Origin: AC-32 sp963813435
GTDB taxonomy: Bacteria; Actinomycetota; Thermoleophilia; Gaiellales; Gaiellaceae
DNA: 64,000 nt
Reading direction: 5' to 3'
Assembly (NCBI GenBank): GCA_963813435.1
Contig: CAWEYY010000004.1
Span: forward strand, 310,001-374,000
Below are positions 59,541 to 64,000 of this stretch, one piece after another. Position 1 is the stretch's first letter. Each line of letters begins with the position of its first letter. A program made the translations under genes and the position numbers. The notes below the pieces were generated by a model. That model was not told the DNA's origin. It worked only from the letters and a program-made list of their open reading frames with translations, and made no database searches.

Positions 59541-60506
59541 CTACAGAAAGAGCTTGGCCAACTCGTCGCGCTCCTGCAGCGAGAGCGGGAGCTCCAGCGC
59601 GGCGAATGCGGGCTCGAGGTGCGCGGGCCGGCGCGGGCCGACGACCACGGACGTGACCTGCGGGTTGCTCAGCACCCACGCGAGCGCGAGGGTCGCCGAG
59701 TCCACGGCGCGCTCTACGGCGGCCGCCTCGAATGCCTCGAGCGCATCGAAGGTGCGCTCGGTCCCGAGCTCCGTGTATGGCTCGGGGCGAAGGGTCATCC
59801 GCGAGCCGGACGGGTACGCCTCGCCGCGCCGGTACTTCCCGGTCAGCCAGCCGCCCGCGAGCGGGCTGAACGGCGTGAAGCCGAGGCCTTCGCGCTCGCA
59901 TATGGGAAGCACGTCCGCCTCCGGGCCGCGCTGGAGGAGGCTGTACTCGTTCTGCACCCACTCGAGGCGTGCGAGGCCGAGCCGCTCGCTCGTCTCGAGC
60001 GCCTCCTCGAGCTGTGCGCCGTCGAGGTTGCTCGCCCCGAACGCGCGCACCTTCCCCGAGCGGACGAGCTCATCCAGTGCGCGCAGGGTCTCCTCGATCG
60101 GTGTCTCCGGGTCGGGCTCGTGCGTCAGGTACATGTCGATCCGCTCGGTTTGCAGCCGCCCGAGGCTGCCCTCGATCTCGCGCATGATCCGGTCGTCCGA
60201 CAGGCCGTGGTCGTCCGGGTCGCCCGTGACCGACCAGAAGACCTTTGTGCTCAGGAGCACGTCGCCTCCTCGCTCCGCCCGCCAGCGGCCGACCCAGGTC
60301 TCGCTGCGGCCCCCGCCGTACGAGGCCGCCGTGTCGAGGACGGTGATTCCGGCCTCGGCGGCGGCGTCCATTAGCGCGAACGCCTCCTCGATCGTCTCGC
60401 CCTGGCCGAAGAGCTCCGGCGCCGAGCCGATCCCACCGAAGTTCCCGCAGCCGAGGCTGATGCGCGAGACCTCCAGCTCCGTGCGGCCGAGTCGCCTGAC
60501 CTCCAC
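59541..60506 (-). CDS. Aldo/keto reductase
   Basis: 321-residue (alpha/beta)8 NADPH-dependent reductase. The catalytic tetrad is complete: Asp and Tyr in VLDTAASYGGG, Lys in LLSTKVFWS and His in MYLTHEPDPET. Opening MEVRRLGRTELEVSRISLGC and the cofactor segment LAWVLSNPQVTSVVVGPRR are typical of the bacterial YajO/Tas-like group. It follows coxE on the same strand by 9 bases. Substrate unknown; ATG 60506. Confidence 0.94.
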   Translation of the reverse strand: MEVRRLGRTELEVSRISLGCGNFGGIGSAPELFGQGETIEEAFALMDAAAEAGITVLDTAASYGGGRSETWVGRWRAERGGDVLLSTKVFWSVTGDPDDHGLSDDRIMREIEGSLGRLQTERIDMYLTHEPDPETPIEETLRALDELVRSGKVRAFGASNLDGAQLEEALETSERLGLARLEWVQNEYSLLQRGPEADVLPICEREGLGFTPFSPLAGGWLTGKYRRGEAYPSGSRMTLRPEPYTELGTERTFDALEAFEAAAVERAVDSATLALAWVLSNPQVTSVVVGPRRPAHLEPAFAALELPLSLQERDELAKLFL

Positions 60507-60515
60507 GAGCGGAGG

Positions 60516-61541
60516 CTACTTCTCGAGAGCCGTCCCGACCGCTTCGAGGCTCGCGAGGTTGTGGCCGCTCGCGAAGACGTCGACGTAGGGGAGCGCGGCC
60601 TTCATGCCGCGGGCGAGCGGCGCGTAGGCCGGGTCCTCTTTGAGCGGGTTGAGCCAGAACACCTCGTGCGCGAGGCGCGAGAGGCGGGCCATCTGCTCGG
60701 CCAGCAGGTCGGGGTCGCCGACCTCGAGCCCGTCGGAGAGGATCACGACGTTCGCCCCGCGGGCGAGGCCGCGGTGCCCGTACTCGTCGAGGAAGCGCTT
60801 GAGCGACTCGCCGATCCGCGTGCCGCCGTTCCAGTCGACCACCTCGGCGGCGGCGCGGCCGAGCGCCTCGTCGAGATCGGAGGTCGCGAGCGCGCGCGTC
60901 AGTCGCGTCAGCCTTGTGCCGAAGCAGAACGCCTCGAAGCGCCGGTCGGCCCGCAGGACCGCGTGCGAGAACATCAAGAGGGCGCGCGAGTACTCGGCCA
61001 TAGAGCCGGACACGTCGAGGATGAGGATCAGCCGCCTCGGCTTGCGCCGGCGGGTCTGCCACGCGCGCTCGACGGGCTCGCCGCCGGTCCGGAACGAGCG
61101 CCGCAGCGTGCGGCGCAGGTCGGGAACCCCGCGGCGCGAGGCCCGGCGGCGGCGGACCCGCCGCGGGGGCAGCGAGAACGGCACGTGCTCCATCAGCGCG
61201 GCGAGCTGGGCGAGCTCCTCCGGGGAGCACTGCGCGAAGCTCTTCTCCCGGAGCAGCTCGACCGGGCTCGCGAGCGCGAGGTCGACCTCCTGCGTGGGAG
61301 CCGTGACGCGCACGAGCGTCCGCATCTCCGGCTCGACCTCGCCGAAGAAGTTCCCGAACACGCGGTCGTACGAAGGGATGTCCTGCGGCCGGCCGACGAG
61401 CGTCGCGCGGCCGGCCCAGTAGAGGTCGTCCGGGGAGAGCACGGCAGCGGCCCGGCAGAAGACGGCGATGCGGCCGGTCCCGACCGGCAGGCCCTCGTCC
61501 CGAAGCGCCCGCCCGAAGCGGGTCAGCGTCTCCTCACTCAT
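60516..61541 (-). CDS. coxE: CoxE-type VWA-domain protein (CODH maturation)
   Basis: 341-residue protein with a von Willebrand A domain in its second half. The metal site is complete: DVSGSMAEYS at about residue 173, GTRIGESLKRFLDE and LSDGLEVGDPDLL. An arginine-rich stretch (RRVRRRRASRRG) lies just before it. CoxE works with the AAA+ ATPase CoxD in building the copper-sulfur-molybdenum site of CO dehydrogenase. The gene pair is divergent from coxMS, which supports that role here. ATG 61541 (MSEETLTRFG) is preferred over ATG 61547. Confidence 0.92.
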   Translation of the reverse strand: MSEETLTRFGRALRDEGLPVGTGRIAVFCRAAAVLSPDDLYWAGRATLVGRPQDIPSYDRVFGNFFGEVEPEMRTLVRVTAPTQEVDLALASPVELLREKSFAQCSPEELAQLAALMEHVPFSLPPRRVRRRRASRRGVPDLRRTLRRSFRTGGEPVERAWQTRRRKPRRLILILDVSGSMAEYSRALLMFSHAVLRADRRFEAFCFGTRLTRLTRALATSDLDEALGRAAAEVVDWNGGTRIGESLKRFLDEYGHRGLARGANVVILSDGLEVGDPDLLAEQMARLSRLAHEVFWLNPLKEDPAYAPLARGMKAALPYVDVFASGHNLASLEAVGTALEK

Positions 61542-61566
61542 GGCCAACCTTCTGGCGGAGAATGTG

Positions 61567-61640
61567 TCGACCGGTCAGTTCAGACGGCCGGACGGGCGAG
61601 GCCCGCCCGGCCTGAGGGAGACGACGCAAGCGTCGTCTCA
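61567..61640 (+). repeat. Dispersed double-hairpin extragenic repeat, single copy
   Basis: TCGACCGGTCA, ACGGCC, 19 bases with hairpin GGGC-gag-GCCC, GGCCT, then a perfect hairpin GACGACGC-aa-GCGTCGTC, ending in the stop codon of coxD on the other strand. Fills most of the coxD-coxE gap. Matches the elements at 59442 and 21516 in order and spacing. Confidence 0.8.
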
Positions 61641-62513
61641 CGGGGCGAGCTCGGGCAGCTCGGCCTCGACCCGGCGCAGGTCGTCGCGGTTCTTGACCGC
61701 CCAGCCGATCGTCTCGCGGGCAGGCCTCCCGTTCGCTGACGAGGCGCCGAGCAGCGAGAGCGCGCGGGCCCAGTCGATCGCCTCCGCGACACCGGGCAGC
61801 TTTACGAGGTCGAGCTCGCGCAGCCGGCCGACCGTCTCGGCGACCGAGCGGGCGAGCTCCTCCGAGACGCCGGGCGCGCGCAGGCGGACGATCTCCACCT
61901 CGCGCTCGAGCTCGGGGAAGTCGATCCAGTGGTAGAGGCAGCGCCGCTTGAGCGCGTCGTGCAGCTCGCGCGTGCGGTTCGAGGTGATCACGACCGCGGG
62001 AGGCGCGTCCGCGGAAATCGTCCCGAGCTCGGGCACGGTCACGGCGTACTCCGAGAGCACCTCGAGCAGGAAGGCCTCGAACTCGTCGTCCGCGCGGTCG
62101 AGCTCGTCGATCAGGAGCACGGCGCGTGCACCCGCGCGGATCGCCCGCAGCAGCGGTCGCTCGAGCAGGAAGTCCGGCCCGTACAGCTCCGCCACGCGCT
62201 CGTCGGGCTCGAGCTCGCCGGCCTGGAGAGCCCGTGCGTAGAGCAGCTGGCGCGAGTAGTCCCACTCGTACAGGGCCTGCGCCGCGTCGATCCCCTCGTA
62301 GCACTGGAGCCGGATCAGCTCGGCGTCGAGGATGCGGGCCAGCGTCTTCCCGACCTCGGTCTTCCCAACACCGGCCTCGCCCTCGAGCAGCAGGGGGCGG
62401 CCCATCGAGTGCGCGAGGAAGATCGCGGTCGCAAGCCCGCGGTCCGGGAGATACGACTCGGCCGCGAGCGCTCGCTCGACGTCGTCGACGGAATCCAGGG
62501 GCATGGGGAACAT
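61638..62513 (-). CDS. coxD: CoxD-type MoxR AAA+ ATPase (CODH maturation)
   Basis: 291-residue AAA+ ATPase of the MoxR/CoxD class. Walker A LLEGEAGVGKTEVGKTLAR, Walker B VLLIDELDRADDEFEAFLLE, sensor 1 VVITSNRTRELHDALKRRC. CoxD drives maturation of the CO dehydrogenase active site with CoxE, encoded next downstream on the same strand. ATG 62513 and ATG 62504 are both possible starts; the 87-base divergent gap to coxM holds both promoters. The repeat at 61567 separates it from coxE. Confidence 0.93.
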   Translation of the reverse strand: MFPMPLDSVDDVERALAAESYLPDRGLATAIFLAHSMGRPLLLEGEAGVGKTEVGKTLARILDAELIRLQCYEGIDAAQALYEWDYSRQLLYARALQAGELEPDERVAELYGPDFLLERPLLRAIRAGARAVLLIDELDRADDEFEAFLLEVLSEYAVTVPELGTISADAPPAVVITSNRTRELHDALKRRCLYHWIDFPELEREVEIVRLRAPGVSEELARSVAETVGRLRELDLVKLPGVAEAIDWARALSLLGASSANGRPARETIGWAVKNRDDLRRVEAELPELAP

Positions 62514-62554
62514 CGTAGGGAACGTCGGTGCAGCGGGTACCCCTCGCGGGGGCG

Positions 62555-62593
62555 TATTCTCGCTGTGGCACCGTTGCTGCGGCCCAAGGAGGT
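62555..62593 (+). promoter_or_regulatory. coxM -10 box and ribosome-binding site
   Basis: TATTCT (62555-62560) is a candidate -10 box and AAGGAGGTG (62585-62593) a near-perfect ribosome-binding site 7 bases before ATG 62601, the strongest such site in the window. A CCCC-TCGC-GGGG dyad sits just upstream. No clear -35. Confidence 0.5.
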
Positions 62594-62600
62594 GGCCCCT

Positions 62601-63467
62601 ATGTATCCCGCAAGCTTCGAGTACTTCGCACCAACTACGCTCGAGGAGGCGGGTGAGATCCTCGAGCGCTTCGGGGACGAGGCCAAGGTTCTCGCGGGAG
62701 GGCAGAGCCTGATCCCGCTTATGAAGCTTCGCTTCGCGTCGCCGAAGGCGCTCGTGGACGTCAACGGCATCGACGGGCTCGACACCCTCGCCGAGGACGG
62801 CGGCGGCCTCAAGATCGGCGCGCTCGTCCGGCACTCGGCCTGTGAGGGATCGGACGTGCTGAAGGGGCGATTCGGCGCGCTCGGCGACGCGGCGCCGCAG
62901 ATCTCCGACCCGATCGTCCGGAACCGCGGCACCGTCGGCGGCTCGCTCGCGCACGCCGATCCCCAGGGCGACTGGGGCTCGGCCATGATCGCCGTCGGCG
63001 CGGAGGTCGTGGCGCGCGGCCCGGGCGGCGAGCGAACGATCCCGGTCCGCGAGTTCTTCGACGGGCCGTTCACGACGAAGCTCGAGCCCTCGGAGATCCT
63101 GACCGAGATCAGGGTTCCCGACCCGGGCGCGAAGGCGGGCGGCACCTACCTCAAGCTGGAGCGCAAGGTCGGCGACTTCGCCACGGTCGGCGTCGCCGTT
63201 CACGTCTCGTTCTCGAACGGCTCGGTCGGGCGTGCCGGGATCGCGCTGACCGGGGTCGGTCCGACGAACCTCGCCGCTACCGCGGCCGAGGAGGCGCTCG
63301 CCGGGAAGGCGCTCGACGACGATGCGATCGGCGAGGCAGCACGGCTCGCCGCTGAGGCGGCCCAGCCTCGCACTGACGTGCGGGGCAGCGAGGAGTACAA
63401 GCGAAACGTCGTCCGCGTCTTCACGGAGCGAGGGCTCCGCACTGCGGCTGAAGGGAGCAGCGAATGA
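62601..63467 (+). CDS. coxM: CO dehydrogenase-type FAD-binding (medium) subunit
   Basis: 288-residue FAD subunit. Opening MYPASFEYFAPTTLEEA is typical of CoxM; FAD motifs are LAGGQSLIPLMKLRFA at about 31-46 and VRNRGTVGGSLAHADPQGDW at about 111-130, with YLKLERKVGDFATVGVA in the C-domain. These are the CoxM-like rather than the short XdhB-like versions, unlike the set at 29.6 kb. Divergent from coxD-coxE, which points to CO dehydrogenase. ATGA overlap to coxS. Confidence 0.94.
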   Translation: MYPASFEYFAPTTLEEAGEILERFGDEAKVLAGGQSLIPLMKLRFASPKALVDVNGIDGLDTLAEDGGGLKIGALVRHSACEGSDVLKGRFGALGDAAPQISDPIVRNRGTVGGSLAHADPQGDWGSAMIAVGAEVVARGPGGERTIPVREFFDGPFTTKLEPSEILTEIRVPDPGAKAGGTYLKLERKVGDFATVGVAVHVSFSNGSVGRAGIALTGVGPTNLAATAAEEALAGKALDDDAIGEAARLAAEAAQPRTDVRGSEEYKRNVVRVFTERGLRTAAEGSSE

Positions 63468-63976
63468 CCGAGGTCATGGTCCCCCGGGAGGGCGTGATCA
63501 ACCGCCCCATCACGGTTACCGTCAACGGCCAGGAGCGTTCGGCGATCGTCGAGACGCGCCTCCTGCTCGTCCACCTTCTGCGCGAGACCTTCGGGCTGAC
63601 CGGAACGCACATCGGCTGCGACACGACGAGCTGCGGCGCGTGCACCGTCCTCATCGACGGCGTGCCCGTGAAGTCGTGCACGCAGTTCGCCGTCCAGGCA
63701 GACGGCCACGAGGTGACGACGGTCGAGGGCCTCGCGACCGCCGAGGGGCTTCATCCCATTCAGGAGGGGTTCCGCGAGGAGCACGGGCTCCAGTGCGGCT
63801 TCTGCACGCCCGGGATGATGCTCACGGCGACGGCGCTGCTGAAGAAGAACCCGAGCCCGTCGGAGGAGGAGATCCGGTGGGCGCTGTCGGGCAACGTCTG
63901 CCGCTGCACCGGCTACCAGAACATCGTCAAGGCCGTCCAGCACGCCGCCGCAGCAACGAATCGGGCACGCGGATGA
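63464..63976 (+). CDS. coxS: CO dehydrogenase-type [2Fe-2S] (small) subunit
   Basis: 170-residue iron-sulfur subunit. Cluster cysteines: HIGCDTTSCGACTVL and VKSCTQFA for the ferredoxin-type cluster, GLQCGFCTPGMM and NVCRCTGYQNIVKA for the second. ATG 63464 overlaps coxM; its stop overlaps the next ATG. The tight coxM-coxS order is that of form I CO dehydrogenase operons (coxMSL). Confidence 0.95.
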   Translation: MTEVMVPREGVINRPITVTVNGQERSAIVETRLLLVHLLRETFGLTGTHIGCDTTSCGACTVLIDGVPVKSCTQFAVQADGHEVTTVEGLATAEGLHPIQEGFREEHGLQCGFCTPGMMLTATALLKKNPSPSEEEIRWALSGNVCRCTGYQNIVKAVQHAAAATNRARG

Positions 63977-64000
63977 ACCGCGCACCCTCTGCAACGGCAT
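63973..64000 (+). CDS. Start of next gene, probably coxL, cut by window edge
   Basis: ATG 63973 overlaps the coxS stop (ATGA) and opens a frame reading MNRAPSATA to the end of the window. Only about nine codons are visible, so the identity comes from gene order alone (coxM, coxS, then coxL). The active-site motif that would prove CO oxidation lies outside the window. Confidence 0.5.

Noticed and set aside
1..64000. tRNA, rRNA, insertion sequences, prophage genes, known riboswitches
   Set aside because: All intergenic gaps were read; none holds a tRNA cloverleaf, transposase, integrase or a riboswitch core I could recognise. Very divergent elements could be missed by eye.

Overview
The window reads as chromosomal DNA of a very GC-rich actinobacterium, with nearly every base inside a gene. 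Short overlapping start/stop junctions (ATGA, GTGA, TGATG) are the rule. ThyX, an RskA-type anti-sigma factor, a luciferase-like (F420-type) oxidoreductase, several Cox-type molybdenum hydroxylase genes and -10 boxes only 6-7 bases before start codons fit Actinobacteria. A Thermoleophilia/Gaiellales-like lineage is my best guess, but no rRNA or other taxonomic marker lies in the window. No tRNA, rRNA, CRISPR array, transposase, integrase or phage gene was seen. No stretch over 300 bases lacks a gene; the largest gap is 12068-12330.

Region 1 (1-29.5 kb) is a mosaic of short operons with mostly housekeeping roles. It holds thyX, a sodA-SDR-ECF sigma/anti-sigma operon, a second divergent superoxide dismutase, plsY, folE2, a degenerate histidine-kinase-like gene and two frameshifted genes (FMN 2-hydroxyacid oxidase, alpha/beta hydrolase). 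Next come an ankyrin/MarR divergent pair sharing a perfect operator palindrome, an Fpg/Nei glycosylase, an asparaginase and the primary sigma factor. A divergent GT-C glycosyltransferase/membrane sulfatase pair and a class A beta-lactamase-like protein follow. A polyphosphate cluster (CYTH-CHAD, Nudix-SixA fusion, Ppx, Ppk) and a run of membrane proteins (two DUF7144-like paralogues, a K+ channel, a Vps62-like fusion, YihY) close the region.

Region 2 (29.6-50.2 kb) is one uninterrupted 20.6-kb plus-strand block and is the most unusual part. It starts with a three-subunit molybdenum hydroxylase and a CoxG protein. These are followed by a luciferase-like oxidoreductase, an M20 hydrolase, a FAH-family hydrolase, an M24 protein, a DRE-TIM (isopropylmalate/homocitrate-synthase-like) lyase, an FAD oxidoreductase, a TIM-barrel isomerase and a ketopantoate-reductase-like protein. 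A complete branched-chain-type ABC transporter, a second ketopantoate reductase, a second M24 protein and prephenate dehydratase complete it. This looks like an import-and-degrade island for an unknown organic nitrogen or heterocyclic compound.

Region 3 (50.3-62.5 kb, minus strand) carries a second complete branched-chain-type ABC transporter with an aminotransferase, a bicupin, a threonine-dehydratase-like and an ornithine-cyclodeaminase-like enzyme, an aldo/keto reductase, and the CODH maturation genes coxE and coxD. Region 4 (62.6-64 kb, plus strand) is the divergent coxM-coxS pair and the first codons of the next gene, probably coxL, cut by the window edge.

Non-coding structure includes a five-copy family of about 60-75-bp double-hairpin extragenic repeats and a perfect three-way-junction element. 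There are strong hairpins just after both ABC solute-binding-protein genes, and several perfect operator-like palindromes. Several genes seem to start at CTG or ATC. At least seven single-base frameshifts, clustered at 6.9-7.7 and 44.2-48.1 kb, suggest local sequence errors or recent decay.
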